A DNA stretch of 64,000 nt from Chthonomonas calidirosea T49 (lineage in GTDB: Bacteria; Armatimonadota; Chthonomonadetes; Chthonomonadales; Chthonomonadaceae). Both the position numbers and the translations under genes were made by a program. The stretch lies in contig NC_021487.1 of assembly GCF_000427095.1 (NCBI RefSeq), positions 1,206,903-1,270,902 of the forward strand, read 5' to 3'. Positions 27,686-37,807 of this stretch are shown piece by piece (within the stretch, counting starts at the first letter, position 1; every line of letters begins with the position of its first letter). A model generated the notes under the pieces. It saw only the letters and a list, made by a program, of their open reading frames with translations. It made no database searches and was not told where the DNA came from.

Positions 27686-30181
27686 TTACTTGCCCCCCGT
27701 CTCTATGCGAACCCTCTCCGAGGGTTCGCCAACGACCTGCTCCTGCCTATCCACAATGGAGCCACGCTTACTGAAGAGAATCGCTCCGGCCAACAGAATA
27801 ACGGCAACGATGCAGATTGTGGCCCGAACGGCAGCTGAGATATTTTGGATGACGATGCCTGCAATGAGGATGCTTACCAGGTTCATCACCTTGATAAGGG
27901 GGTTCAAGGCTGGGCCTGCTGTATCTTTGAACGGATCGCCCACGGTGTCGCAGATAACGGCCGCCTTATGGTTGTCAGTCCCTTTGCCCCCAAACAACCC
28001 ATCTTCGATCTTTTTCTTTGAGTTATCCCAGGCGCCTCCGGCATTGGCCAAGAGGACGGCCAAAAGCTGCCCACTGAGGATGGCCCCTGCAAGATAGCCG
28101 CCAAGCGCCGCAGCCCCTTTCTCCGGATCGGCAAACCCTAAACCGAACCCCACCAAAATTGGCAAGGTAATGGCGAGAATGCCCGGCCCAAGCAGCTCTT
28201 TTTGGGCAGCCGCGGTAACGATGCTGACACAACGCGCATAGTCCGGACGACTCTTTCCAGCCATGATATCCGGATCTTCACGAAACTGTCGGCGTACCTC
28301 TTCGATCAGCTGATAGGCCGCCCGACCGACCGCGTTGATAGAGAAAGCGCTGAAAAGGTAGGGGGCGGCACCACCGATCAGCAGACCTATAAAGACCTCG
28401 GGCACATCGAGACGAATGCCCAGAGAGAGAAGCTTGGCATCGGTCATGAAGGAGCGGAACAACGACACCGCCGCGATAACAGCGGTGGCGATGGCAAACC
28501 CTTTGGTAAGCGCCTTGGTGGTGTTGCCCACGGCATCGAGACGTCCAACAATACGGTCGCCTGAAAGCCCCGCAATACCGGCAAAACGCCCGGAGGCCTT
28601 GTCCTCTTCCAATACGCCCGACATCTCAAAAATGCCGTTGGCGTTATCGGTGATCGGGCCAAACGTATCCATTGCCAGGATATAGCCTGTAGTTGTCAGC
28701 AACCCCAAACCGGCCAATGAGATGCCATATCCGGCCAAAAGCGCGTTGCCCGAGAAGATGATGAGCGCCAACACCAGAGTCACCGCAATGGCGACGACGG
28801 CCCAGACGGAGCTTTCCATGCCGAAAGAAAACCCCGAAATGATCATCGTGGCCGGCCCCGTGCGCGACTGATAGGCGATTTCGGTGACCGGTTTCTTTTC
28901 CGTCGAGGTAAAGTACTCTGTAAGCCAGCCAATGGCGATGGCCAACAGAATGCCCACGAAGGTACATAAGAAAAACGGTACCCAAGTGTACTGTTGCGCC
29001 GCCTGTTCTGTGGGAACGGTGACGGTGTGAGTTGGATTGAAGCGGTCGAAATAGAGATAGGAGGCCAGCCCAAACAGAATGGTCGCCGCGATGGTGGATA
29101 CCCAAAAGCCACGATTGATAGGTTGCATCGGATCTAGGTCTTCACGATCTTCGCCCTTCACGGCCAGCACGCCAATGATAGAAGCAAAAACGCCTGCGGC
29201 ACGCACGAGGAGGGGATACATCACCAACATGAGGGCGCTATGGCGCATGGTGGGGTCGGCGCTCCAGTAATCCGGTGAGATAATTGCGGCGCCCAAAATG
29301 ATGGCGGCTACCAATGTGACCTCATAACTTTCAAAGACGTCCGCCGCCATGCCAGCACAGTCGCCCACGTTATCCCCCACGTTATCGGCAATGGTGGCCG
29401 GGTTGCGTGGATCGTCTTCCGGAATGCCAACTTCCACTTTGCCTACGAGGTCGGCCCCCACATCGGCAGCTTTGGTGTAGATGCCGCCGCCAACGCGCAT
29501 AAATAACGCCGCCAACGACCCTCCGAAGCCGAAGCCAACCAGCACAAGCATCGCCTTCTGTTTGAAGATAAGAAACACCAAACACGCCCCGATCAATCCA
29601 AGCCCCACTGTGAACATACCGGAGACCGCGCCGGCCCTGAAGGCCGTTTCCAAAGCGCCTCGAAATGTGCTTCGCGCCTGATTGGCCGTACGTTGATTCG
29701 CCGTTGTGGCCATTTTCATGCCGATGAAGCCGGCGCTGTAGGAGGCCAAAACGCCAATAACAAAGAAGGCGGCAACCCCTATAGCGTCCGCCAGGTCATA
29801 TCCCAAAGCCTTCTGGCCTTTATAGAGCAGAAATAGCCCAATAGCGATTACGACTACAAGCACCGACATCGTCTTGATTTGACGCATTAAGTAGGCTAGA
29901 GCCCCGTCCCGAATGGCACGCCCAACCTCCTCCATCCGTTCTGTGCCGGGGCTCATACGCACTACCGAGCGATACCAGTAGGCTCCGGCCAACAGGGAGA
30001 TGATGCCGGCAAGCAAAGCGATGAAGACGATCGTCGTCTCTTGGGAGGTGAAACTTGGAAGGCTCACGGCCTCACTCGCCCATGCCGGCCTGGTTGAGCC
30101 CAGCAGAACGAGGAGGATCAGCACAAGCAAGCGGCCGAGCGACCTAGCCTCCGGCCTGCGAAATGGGTATTTTTCGGTCAT
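27686..30181 (-). CDS. hppA: Membrane-bound proton-pumping pyrophosphatase, K+-independent type
   Basis: It couples hydrolysis of pyrophosphate to proton transport across the membrane. About 831 residues with roughly 16 membrane helices after an extra N-terminal hydrophobic segment that ends in AWA, like a cleavable signal. The PPi-binding signature is complete: [13 protein letters not shown] near 240, then [25 protein letters not shown] in overlapping pieces near 255-280. Near residue 553 the sequence reads [11 protein letters not shown] lysine at that place is the published hallmark of potassium-independent enzymes, where potassium-dependent ones have alanine. The start is the ATG at 30181; AGGAGGT lies 15 bases upstream, rather far. 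It is convergent with murB. Confidence 0.95.
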   Translation of the reverse strand: MTEKYPFRRPEARSLGRLLVLILLVLLGSTRPAWASEAVSLPSFTSQETTIVFIALLAGIISLLAGAYWYRSVVRMSPGTERMEEVGRAIRDGALAYLMRQIKTMSVLVVVIAIGLFLLYKGQKALGYDLADAIGVAAFFVIGVLASYSAGFIGMKMATTANQRTANQARSTFRGALETAFRAGAVSGMFTVGLGLIGACLVFLIFKQKAMLVLVGFGFGGSLAALFMRVGGGIYTKAADVGADLVGKVEVGIPEDDPRNPATIADNVGDNVGDCAGMAADVFESYEVTLVAAIILGAAIISPDYWSADPTMRHSALMLVMYPLLVRAAGVFASIIGVLAVKGEDREDLDPMQPINRGFWVSTIAATILFGLASYLYFDRFNPTHTVTVPTEQAAQQYTWVPFFLCTFVGILLAIAIGWLTEYFTSTEKKPVTEIAYQSRTGPATMIISGFSFGMESSVWAVVAIAVTLVLALIIFSGNALLAGYGISLAGLGLLTTTGYILAMDTFGPITDNANGIFEMSGVLEEDKASGRFAGIAGLSGDRIVGRLDAVGNTTKALTKGFAIATAVIAAVSLFRSFMTDAKLLSLGIRLDVPEVFIGLLIGGAAPYLFSAFSINAVGRAAYQLIEEVRRQFREDPDIMAGKSRPDYARCVSIVTAAAQKELLGPGILAITLPILVGFGLGFADPEKGAAALGGYLAGAILSGQLLAVLLANAGGAWDNSKKKIEDGLFGGKGTDNHKAAVICDTVGDPFKDTAGPALNPLIKVMNLVSILIAGIVIQNISAAVRATICIVAVILLAGAILFSKRGSIVDRQEQVVGEPSERVRIETGGK

Positions 30182-30393
30182 AGCGGCGAAATTGTAACCT
30201 CCTTTGTGTTCCGTTATCTTTTCCCTTACGTCACTTTGCACCCACGCTGCCCGCCATACCCACAGGTTAGACGCCAGAGCGGGTCGAGGCAATCTGCAAA
30301 CACTTGCAGAATTATAAATCACATCTAGAGGTATTGTCAATTGGTTTTTGATATTCGCTCGTCAGAGAACGTTCTTAACATTTAGGTACCCCG

Positions 30394-30423
30394 TTGACCT
30401 TTCCTCCTTCAGAGTGCTACACT
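30394..30423 (+). promoter_or_regulatory. Sigma-70-type promoter for rimI
   Basis: TTGACC at 30394-30399 and TACACT at 30418-30423 are separated by 18 bases, close to the sigma-70 consensus. Transcription would begin near 30430, about 30 bases before the rimI ATG. It is the clearest promoter in the divergent region between hppA and rimI. Confidence 0.65.
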
Positions 30424-30458
30424 GTTTGCAACTCCTCCTTTAGCCTAGGGCAGAACGT

Positions 30459-30980
30459 ATGTTGACCCCTATTGTGATAGCGCCAATGCGCGCTTGCCAT
30501 CTTGATGATGTCATGCGAATAGATCGTTGTTGCTTTTCGACCCCTTGGGAGCGCGCCGTTTTTCAGGCGGAACTAGCCAATCAGGCCTCTCGCTACCTCG
30601 TTGCCAAAATCGAAAACCGTATCTTGGGTTTCGGCGGCGAAACGGTGCTTCTTGGAGAAGCGCACATCTCTATCCTTGCTGTCTCTCCTGAATGGCGCGG
30701 AAAAAAGATCGGTGAGCGTCTTCTCTGCGCCCTGTTGGAAGAGGCCTTACGCCTTAAAGCCCACTGCGCTATGCTCGAGGTGCGCCAGAGTAACCTCATC
30801 GCACAGAATCTCTACGCTAAATACGGTTTCCGTCCCGTTACCCTTCGCCCAAACTACTATACAGACAACTCCGAAGATGCCATTGTGATGCGGCTCGACG
30901 CCATGGATGCTCCAGACTATCGGGCCCATCTCCAACAATTAAGGAACCAAATGCCCTACGTGACCTGTAGGACTTACTAG
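30459..30980 (+). CDS. rimI: Ribosomal-protein-S18-alanine N-acetyltransferase (GNAT family)
   Basis: A 173-residue GNAT enzyme. The N-terminal APMRACHLDDVMRIDRCCF and PWERAVFQAEL match the RimI pattern. The acetyl-CoA loop reads VSPEWRGKKIGERLL near 70, and the C-terminal AQNLYAKYGFRPVTLRPNYYTDNSEDAIVM matches in pieces the family's typical end. RimI acetylates the N-terminal alanine of ribosomal protein S18; some homologues act on other proteins. Here it is not next to tsaB or tsaD, its frequent neighbours. It has its own promoter and is followed 37 bases later by the AsnC-like gene. Confidence 0.9.
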   Translation: MLTPIVIAPMRACHLDDVMRIDRCCFSTPWERAVFQAELANQASRYLVAKIENRILGFGGETVLLGEAHISILAVSPEWRGKKIGERLLCALLEEALRLKAHCAMLEVRQSNLIAQNLYAKYGFRPVTLRPNYYTDNSEDAIVMRLDAMDAPDYRAHLQQLRNQMPYVTCRTY

Positions 30981-31017
30981 GATAGACAAGCGGAGAAAAA
31001 GAGGCGATAATCCTATT

Positions 31018-32154
31018 ATGCACTCAACCGTTTTACCCACAAGAGTAGACGACCCGATCAACGCGGCGATACTCGCCGTTTCCGAAGACCAACTCCAGGG
31101 TTTTCAAGAGGATCCCTTCGGCGCCATCGCCAAGCAGGCAGGCCTGCCTGTAGAAACCGTCATCGAGCGCATACGGGCTATGCTGGAGGCGGGAGTTATT
31201 CGACGCATTCGGCAAACCCTCCTTGCCACCAATCTCGCTCAGGGTGCCCTTGTAGCCTGGCAGGTTTCTCCAGAACGCCTTGACGCGGCCTTCGACTTCA
31301 TGTTTCAACGCGACCCGTTTTCTGGCCACGTGGTTATCCGCTCAACCGATGTCGCCACTACGGGGTCCGCCTACCGTCTTTGGACGACCCTAAAAGTGCC
31401 TCAGGGCTACTCGCTTGAAAAACACGCCCATTTTCTCGCCAACCAGGTAGGAGCCACTCACTTTCGCCTCATGCCTGCCAAATGCCTGTTCGTGCTCGGG
31501 GTGGGACATGTACGCCGCAAGAATCTACCCATCGGCAGTCGTTCCTCCGTTCTCGCCGATCCCATCTATACCACTATCACCGAGCTAACAGAGCTGGAAT
31601 GGCGCGTGCTGATCCCCCTGAAACGTGAGTTCACCCCTTCAGAGCTTTGTCGTGATCTTTGGAAAGCACGCGCCCAGGAGGCCGCCCTTCCGCTCGATAC
31701 TTTCTATGAAATCGCTCATCAGCTAAACCAAAAGGGCGTCATCGGGCGCTTCTCCACCTTCCTCGAACATGCCAAGCCCAACCCAGAAGGTGAGCGTCTT
31801 GTTACCCGCTACAATGCCCTTTTCCACTGGGCCGTCCCGCCAGAAAAGGTGCTAGAGGCTGGACGCCATGTGGGCAGCTTCCACATTATGACTCATGCCT
31901 ACTGGCGCGAGGGCGGCCCCGAATTCGGCAACGTCAACATCATGGGGGTAGCCCACGGGCTCGATAAGGAGCGCCTTCTGGCCCATAAAACCGCCATCGA
32001 TCGCCACCTCGAATCGATCGGCATCCCGGTAGGGTACACCAATGTCTTTTGGGGTGGGCGCAGCGAGATCAAACCGTCGGAAATCTCTCCCTTCGCCTAT
32101 CGTCAGTTCTGCCAACAGTACGGCCTCGACCCAGAGAAGATGCGCGACTCCTAA
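31018..32154 (+). CDS. Tandem AsnC/Lrp-like protein resembling fused AhbA-AhbB (siroheme decarboxylase-type)
   Basis: 378 residues made of two similar halves. Each starts with an AsnC-type winged helix (FGAIAKQAGLPVETVIERIRAM near 35; ELCRDLWKARAQEAALPL near 205, then GVIGRFSTF). Each then has a ligand-binding-like half (YRLWTTLKVPQG near 118; RYNALFHWAVPPEK near 262, then VGSFHIMTHAYW). This layout and the YxLW/YNxxFxW strands recall AhbA/AhbB and NirDL siroheme decarboxylases, which descend from Lrp/AsnC regulators. No haem genes are nearby, so it could be a regulator, a haem-path enzyme or neither. The ATG at 31018 has GGAG-like sequence upstream (AGCGGAGAAAAAGAGG). Confidence 0.65.
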   Translation: MHSTVLPTRVDDPINAAILAVSEDQLQGFQEDPFGAIAKQAGLPVETVIERIRAMLEAGVIRRIRQTLLATNLAQGALVAWQVSPERLDAAFDFMFQRDPFSGHVVIRSTDVATTGSAYRLWTTLKVPQGYSLEKHAHFLANQVGATHFRLMPAKCLFVLGVGHVRRKNLPIGSRSSVLADPIYTTITELTELEWRVLIPLKREFTPSELCRDLWKARAQEAALPLDTFYEIAHQLNQKGVIGRFSTFLEHAKPNPEGERLVTRYNALFHWAVPPEKVLEAGRHVGSFHIMTHAYWREGGPEFGNVNIMGVAHGLDKERLLAHKTAIDRHLESIGIPVGYTNVFWGGRSEIKPSEISPFAYRQFCQQYGLDPEKMRDS

Positions 32155-32360
32155 CAGGCGCTACCTCACCTCGTAAGAGGGGAGGATCGATTAGGGGCAG
32201 CGAGAAAGTCTGACATGAACGAGCGCATCCGGAGGCCGAGGTCTATTCTCCTTCCCTTCCACGTAGGAATCGAGTGCGTTTTTGGTGAAGTATGGGAAAG
32301 GCACTTTAACAGCAAAGCCCTAAGCCCAACGTTTCCAAACTTTTTAACGGGAGATGAACT

Positions 32361-34241
32361 ATGTTGGCTCAGCTTCGAGGATCTGTCATCGCACTTAACA
32401 AAAGCCCTTTTGCCTCCATGTGCCCTTTACCGCTGCAGGCGGTTCGGTTAAACGATCGTTTCTGGGCACCACGCCTGCAAACCAATCGTTCGGTAATGCT
32501 GCCCTCACAGATCCAACAGTGTGAAGAGACCGGACGTATAGACAACTTTCGGCGCGCCTCCGGTAAAAAACAGATCGATTTTCAAGGAATCTACTTCAAC
32601 GACTCCGATGTCTATAAACTCCTCGAAGCCATTGCCTACGCCATCGCCTACGAACCGAATGCCTCTCTCGAAGCGCAGATGGAGGCTATCATTGCAGAGA
32701 TCGCCGCAGCGCAACAGCCCGATGGCTATCTCAACACCTACTTCATGTTCGATCGGGCCAAAGACCGTTTCACTAATCTGCGCGACATGCACGAAATCTA
32801 CTGCGCGGGTCACCTCTTTCAAGCTGCTGTAGCCCACTATCGTGCCACCGGTCGAACCCATCTCCTCGATGTGGCCCGACGCTATGCCGATCTGCTCTAT
32901 GATAAGTTTGGCCCAAACGGACAACCCGGAGCCTGCGGACACCCCGAAGCGGAAATGGCGCTTGTGGAGCTTGCACGCACGACAGGCGAGGCGCGTTATC
33001 TAGAACTCGCGCGATGCATGGTCGAGGCCCGCGGAAGAGGCGTTCTTGGAGGTAGCTCTTATCATCAAGACCACGTGCCCTTTGTGGAACAGAGAGAGTT
33101 CGTTGGGCATGCCGTTCGCCATCTCTATTTAGCTTCAGGAGCGACCGATATCGTGCTTGAAACGGGCGATAAAGCCCATCTTGCCACCCTCGATGCCCTC
33201 TGGCAAGACCTTATCCAGCACAAACTCTACATCACGGGAGGAGCGGGTTCCCGCTACGAAGGAGAAGCTTTCGGCGCTCCTTATGAGCTGCCCGATGATC
33301 GGGCTTACGCAGAAACCTGCGCCAATATCGCCCTCGTAATGTGGTGTTATCGCCTTCTCCATCTCAAAGCTGACCCCATCTACGCCGACATCATGGAACG
33401 CGCCCTCTACAATGGTGTTCTCTCCGGAATCTCGCTCGACGGCGAACACTATTTCTACCAAAACCCTCTTGCTGACCGCGGCGGCCATCGGCGTCAAAAA
33501 TGGTTCGGCTGTGCCTGCTGTCCTCCCAATATCGCTCGCCTGCTCGCCTCGCTGCCTGGCTACTTCGCCAGCGCGAATCCATCAAACCAACTCTATCTTC
33601 ACCTCTACGCACAAAGCGAGATCCGTTTTTCAACCTCAGAAGGAGACGTTAGCCTGCGGGTGAACACAAACTATCCTTGGGAAGGACTCATCGAAATAGA
33701 GGTGCTGGACGCCCCTTCACACACCACAACGCTCTTTCTGCGCATCCCCCAATGGGCAGCAAACGCCACTCTCCACTGCAACGGCAACGCCTCGGCCGAT
33801 ACCGCCTATCCTGCCTCCGGCAGCTACGCTAAAGTTGCTCTCAGCGGGGCACCCGCAACGATCCGGCTGGAGCTGTCCATGCCGATACAATGGATACAAA
33901 GCCATCCCCACGTGCAAAATCACTATCAAAAAGTTGCGCTTGTACGAGGGCCGATCGTCTACTGCTTAGAACAGGCCGATCACTCCAACACAGACCCATG
34001 GGATATTCTGCTGACCCATGAGACGACCTGCCAGCCGGAAGAGCGTCCTGAACTGCTGAATGGTGTCACGGTACTAACCGGTCGGGGAGTGGCATTAAAG
34101 AGAGAACGGTGGGCAGGGAAGCTGTATGCGCCTTACCAGCCCTACGAGATCTCGCATCCCGTGACGATCACGGCCATCCCTTACCATGCCTGGGCAAATC
34201 GCGAGGCAGGCCCGATGACGGTCTGGCTTCCTGTTCTCTGA
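32361..34241 (+). CDS. Glycoside hydrolase family 127 (beta-L-arabinofuranosidase-like)
   Basis: 626 residues of the GH127 family (formerly DUF1680). Family landmarks are VRLNDRFWAPRLQTNR near 28, DSDVYKLLEAIAYA near 80, AAQQPDGYLNTYF near 115 and GGAGSRYEGEAFG near 292. The cysteine cluster WFGCACCPPNIARL lies near 384; in the characterised enzyme HypBA1 the corresponding cysteines hold zinc and supply the nucleophile. It should release beta-L-arabinofuranose from plant-derived oligosaccharides or glycoproteins. No signal peptide is apparent, so it probably works on imported sugars. GGGAGA lies seven bases before the ATG. No transporter gene adjoins it. Confidence 0.93.
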   Translation: MLAQLRGSVIALNKSPFASMCPLPLQAVRLNDRFWAPRLQTNRSVMLPSQIQQCEETGRIDNFRRASGKKQIDFQGIYFNDSDVYKLLEAIAYAIAYEPNASLEAQMEAIIAEIAAAQQPDGYLNTYFMFDRAKDRFTNLRDMHEIYCAGHLFQAAVAHYRATGRTHLLDVARRYADLLYDKFGPNGQPGACGHPEAEMALVELARTTGEARYLELARCMVEARGRGVLGGSSYHQDHVPFVEQREFVGHAVRHLYLASGATDIVLETGDKAHLATLDALWQDLIQHKLYITGGAGSRYEGEAFGAPYELPDDRAYAETCANIALVMWCYRLLHLKADPIYADIMERALYNGVLSGISLDGEHYFYQNPLADRGGHRRQKWFGCACCPPNIARLLASLPGYFASANPSNQLYLHLYAQSEIRFSTSEGDVSLRVNTNYPWEGLIEIEVLDAPSHTTTLFLRIPQWAANATLHCNGNASADTAYPASGSYAKVALSGAPATIRLELSMPIQWIQSHPHVQNHYQKVALVRGPIVYCLEQADHSNTDPWDILLTHETTCQPEERPELLNGVTVLTGRGVALKRERWAGKLYAPYQPYEISHPVTITAIPYHAWANREAGPMTVWLPVL

Positions 34242-34283
34242 AAGCGTTTGGAGCCGCCATCTGTTCGTACGGCCCCAAAGGCA

Positions 34284-36050
34284 TTAGGCCAGTAGCGCTT
34301 GAATGCCCGAATTTTGCTCGTGGGCGGCGCGGAACTGCTCGTTGTAGAGGTTTTGATATACTCCAGGTCGGCTAACAAGCTCGGCATGGGTGCCGATATC
34401 TACGATGCGCCCCTGATCCAGCACCACGATCTTATCCGCGTTCATGATGGGCGAAAGCCGGTGAGTAATAACAAAGCTCGTTCTTCCCTTCATGAGGCGC
34501 TCCAAGGCAGCCTGAACATTCGCCTCGGTCTTGCTATCTAGAGCAGATGTTGCGTCATCTAGGATGAGAATACGTGGGTTGGTAAGCGCAGCCCGTGCAA
34601 TGGCCATGCGTTGCTTCTGCCCAACAGACAGCTTAATGCCCTCCTCGCCGATCTTCGTGTCGTACGCCTGAGGCAGCGTAAGAATGAACTCGTGCAGATC
34701 GGCCATTTTAGCCGCCTGCATAATTTGCCAATCGGTAGCATCGTGATATCCGTATTTGATGTTCTCTTTAAGGGATACAGAGAACAGCAGGCTCTCCTGG
34801 CTCACGATGCTTATCTGCCTACGTATCGATTCGAGTTTAACCTTTCGGATATCCACACCGTCAATGCGAATGGTGCCCTGCCCTGGAGGAACCTCGTAAA
34901 AACGCGCGATAAGGTTAACCAACGTCGTTTTGCCGGATCCAGAAGGCCCTACAATGGCCACGACCTCTCCCGGAGCCACCTTCAGACAGATATCGTGCAG
35001 AACCGGGTGGTCGCGCTCATAGCCAAAGGTGACATGGTCGAACTCCACCTCACCACGCATGTTGGTAAGCGGCTTTGCATCCGGCGCATCGGTTATTTCC
35101 GGCCGTGTATCGAGGGTCTCGAAAACCCGTTCCATGGCCGCAATCGTCCATTGCACCGTCACATTGAAGTCCACAATGCGTACCGCGGGGTCATAGAGCT
35201 GGTTGAGGAGCGCGTTAAAGGCCAACAAAGCCCCTATCTCCATGCGATGGTGCAGAATCAAAGCTCCTCCATACCAAAGCACTGCGCCCGTAAAGGTCGC
35301 TCGTATCACCTGGGCAATGGCACCGAGCCGCCGGTTAAGCTTCATCTGCTTCATGCCGAGGTCGAAGTTCTCTTTCACCGTCTGCATGAAACGTTCCGTC
35401 TCGTACTCTTCTCGAGCAAACGCCTTGACAACCATAATTCCGGCGAGCTTTTCTTGTAGCGCTCCTAACATGGCATCCCACTTCTCTCGCAGCTCAACGC
35501 TGAGCGGGCGAATATAGCGAATAAAGTATTTATAGTTCGCCACATAGAAGGGAATGCCCGCTAACGCCAACAGCGTAAGGCGCCATTGCATGGTAAAGAG
35601 AACCACCAAAATCGCGATAACGCTGAGCATGTCGGCCATGAACGTAACGAACCCACCCGAGATCATCTGCTGGATGAAGTCAATATCGCCCATGAGACGC
35701 GCCATGATCTTTCCCGTTTGACGGGTGTCATAGTAGGAAAGAGAGAGACGGTTGAGATGCCGATAGCTCTCAAAACGAAGATCAAAAACGACCCTCTGTC
35801 CCAGCCAACCGATCGTGTAGTTTAACCAAAACGACACAATGCCACGTAGGGCGTAAAGCCCCACGATCCCCCAAAATATCCAGACCAGCGCACGGTAGTT
35901 CTTATGAGGAATCACGACATCTATGGTGTAACCAATGATACGCGGCAACACAATAGGCGTGAAGGTGATAATCAGCAGCAAGAGAACGGAAAGCGCTACC
36001 TTTTTACGATAGGGGCGTAAATAGCCTAGCAGCCGTCGAAACAGTTCCAT
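34284..36050 (-). CDS. ABC exporter subunit with degenerate nucleotide-binding domain
   Basis: A 588-residue half-transporter: six membrane helices (about 15-300), then an ATPase domain. Walker A is GPSGSGKTT near 373. The signature is altered to LSVGQKQRMAIARA near 475, and Walker B reads LILDDATSALD near 497, with Asp replacing the usual catalytic Glu. The H-loop ITHRLS is present. Such an Asp is typical of the degenerate subunit in heterodimeric exporters. The gene starts two bases after the stop of a second half-transporter with canonical motifs, so the pair probably forms a heterodimer that exports lipid, drug or peptide. The substrate is unknown. Confidence 0.92.
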   Translation of the reverse strand: MELFRRLLGYLRPYRKKVALSVLLLLIITFTPIVLPRIIGYTIDVVIPHKNYRALVWIFWGIVGLYALRGIVSFWLNYTIGWLGQRVVFDLRFESYRHLNRLSLSYYDTRQTGKIMARLMGDIDFIQQMISGGFVTFMADMLSVIAILVVLFTMQWRLTLLALAGIPFYVANYKYFIRYIRPLSVELREKWDAMLGALQEKLAGIMVVKAFAREEYETERFMQTVKENFDLGMKQMKLNRRLGAIAQVIRATFTGAVLWYGGALILHHRMEIGALLAFNALLNQLYDPAVRIVDFNVTVQWTIAAMERVFETLDTRPEITDAPDAKPLTNMRGEVEFDHVTFGYERDHPVLHDICLKVAPGEVVAIVGPSGSGKTTLVNLIARFYEVPPGQGTIRIDGVDIRKVKLESIRRQISIVSQESLLFSVSLKENIKYGYHDATDWQIMQAAKMADLHEFILTLPQAYDTKIGEEGIKLSVGQKQRMAIARAALTNPRILILDDATSALDSKTEANVQAALERLMKGRTSFVITHRLSPIMNADKIVVLDQGRIVDIGTHAELVSRPGVYQNLYNEQFRAAHEQNSGIQALLA

Positions 36051-36052
36051 GC

Positions 36053-37807
36053 CTACGCTCCCGACTCCAAGGCGACTTTAAACTGTTGATGGAAGAGACT
36101 CGCATAGATGCCCCCCAACGCAAGCAGCTCGTTGTGGTTGCCCATCTCGCGAATAATCCCCTTCTCCATAACCACAATCTTATCGGCCTTCACAATGGTG
36201 GACAGGCGGTGCGCGATGACAAAACAGGTTCGGCCTTTCATCAGGCGCTCTAACGCCTCCTGAATGAGCGCCTCCGTCTCCGAATCTAGGGCAGAAGTTG
36301 CCTCGTCTAAAATGAGGATTCGCGGGTCTGCCAGTAAGGCTCGGGCAATGGCGATTCGCTGTTTCTCGCCTCCTGAAAGCTTAACGCCATCCTCCCCCAA
36401 ACGCGTGTCGTAGCCACGTGGCATGGCCTCGATGACGTGCGCGATGTTGGCGGCTCGGGCGGCCGCCTCTACCTCCTCATCGGTAGCCTCCAGCTTTCCG
36501 TAACGAATGTTTTCACGGATAGTGGTGTTGAACAACATGGTCTCTTGAATAACCACCCCTATCTGCCGACGCAACGATTTTAACTGCACATCCCTCAGGT
36601 CGTAGCCGTCAATGGTGATACGCCCGTCGGTCACATCGTAATGGCGCTGCAAAAGGTTTACCATGGTGGTTTTTCCCGATCCGGATGGCCCCACAAGAGC
36701 CACCACCTCCCCTGCCTTCACATCGAGGTTCACTCCCTTGATGACGGGCTGCCCTGGCTCGTATTCAAACCAAACATTTTCGTAACGTACATCGCCGCGA
36801 ATGGGCGGAAGGGGAATGGCGTTCGGCGCATCGGTGACGTTGGGCTTTGTATCGAGCGTGCGGAAGATACGCCATAGAGCCGCATTGGTGCGTGCAATCT
36901 GATCGTTGAGCTGGATCATGCGCAACGTCGGCTGGTATAAGTACCCCCCTATGTAGCCATAAAACGCGATGAGGCTCCCAGGAGTTAGCTTCCCTTCAAT
37001 CACAAGTTTGCCGCCATACCAGATCAGCAAAGCCGTCCCGATGGCACCAATGAACTCGGCCAGCGTCCACAAGGCCGTACTAAGGACGGAGGCGCGCAAG
37101 TTGAGATGCAGAAGACTGCGCGTTTCACCGGCAAACTGTCGCACCTCATACCGTTCGCGGGCGTAGGACTTCACAACCTGTACCCCCGCCAGTTTCTCTT
37201 GTAGGTCGCCATAGATGATCTCGCGCTGCTCCCGCACCTCATAGCTTGTTTGCTTAATGCGCCCAATAAAGACCAGATAGTTGGCAATGTAGATGGGGTA
37301 CACCGACAGCGCCACAAGAGCAAGTTTCCAATTCAGCGAGAAGATAATGAATAAAACCGCGACAAGCGTTACACTATCTTGCAAAACGTTAACGAACCCA
37401 CCGCTCAATAGCTGGTCTAGGGAGGCCACGTCGTTGGTGATGTTGGACATCAGCTTGCCAGTCTGGCTCCGCTCAAAAAAGCCCAGCGAGAGGGTCTGCA
37501 TATGCGCATAGAGCTTTCGCCGCATGTCCAGCTTGAACCGTTGCCCCAACAGCGTGATGCAGTAGGTGAGCCAGTAACCAACGAAGGCACTTCCGGTAGC
37601 GACTCCCACAAACCCAAAGAAGATGGCAGCTAAATGAACAGGGAGATGCTCGCGAAGCGCCTTCTGCGTAAGACTATCCGTCAGCAGCTTAATGAGATAG
37701 GGCGGAGGTAAACTCAACGCGGAGGTGCACAACGTCAAGACGACGATCAACAAAATTAATCGCCAATAGACCCGCACCTCTTTCAAAAAGCGTATGAAAT
37801 TTTGCAT
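36053..37807 (-). CDS. ABC exporter subunit with canonical nucleotide-binding domain (MsbA/LmrA-like)
   Basis: A 584-residue half-transporter with an N-terminal six-helix domain and a C-terminal ATPase. Walker A is GPSGSGKTTMVNLLQ near 374, the signature LSGGEKQRIAIARA near 476 and Walker B LILDEATSALDSETE near 498, with catalytic Glu and H-loop IAHRLS. All motifs are consensus. It is the upstream partner of the degenerate subunit and probably contributes the main hydrolytic site. A promoter must lie in the 226 bases shared with the divergent DUF302 gene, but none was clear. Confidence 0.93.
   Translation of the reverse strand: MQNFIRFLKEVRVYWRLILLIVVLTLCTSALSLPPPYLIKLLTDSLTQKALREHLPVHLAAIFFGFVGVATGSAFVGYWLTYCITLLGQRFKLDMRRKLYAHMQTLSLGFFERSQTGKLMSNITNDVASLDQLLSGGFVNVLQDSVTLVAVLFIIFSLNWKLALVALSVYPIYIANYLVFIGRIKQTSYEVREQREIIYGDLQEKLAGVQVVKSYARERYEVRQFAGETRSLLHLNLRASVLSTALWTLAEFIGAIGTALLIWYGGKLVIEGKLTPGSLIAFYGYIGGYLYQPTLRMIQLNDQIARTNAALWRIFRTLDTKPNVTDAPNAIPLPPIRGDVRYENVWFEYEPGQPVIKGVNLDVKAGEVVALVGPSGSGKTTMVNLLQRHYDVTDGRITIDGYDLRDVQLKSLRRQIGVVIQETMLFNTTIRENIRYGKLEATDEEVEAAARAANIAHVIEAMPRGYDTRLGEDGVKLSGGEKQRIAIARALLADPRILILDEATSALDSETEALIQEALERLMKGRTCFVIAHRLSTIVKADKIVVMEKGIIREMGNHNELLALGGIYASLFHQQFKVALESGA

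Noticed and set aside
27690-28097. Plus-strand frame of 135 codons within hppA
   Set aside because: It is the antisense shadow of a highly conserved pyrophosphatase region.
32160-32195. CCTC...GAGG hairpin after the AsnC-like gene
   Set aside because: The stem has a mismatch and no T tract follows, so it was not called as a terminator.
32215-32451. Plus-strand reading frame of 78 codons before the GH127 gene
   Set aside because: It runs into the GH127 gene in another frame, has no recognisable motif, and GH127 has its own good ribosome site.
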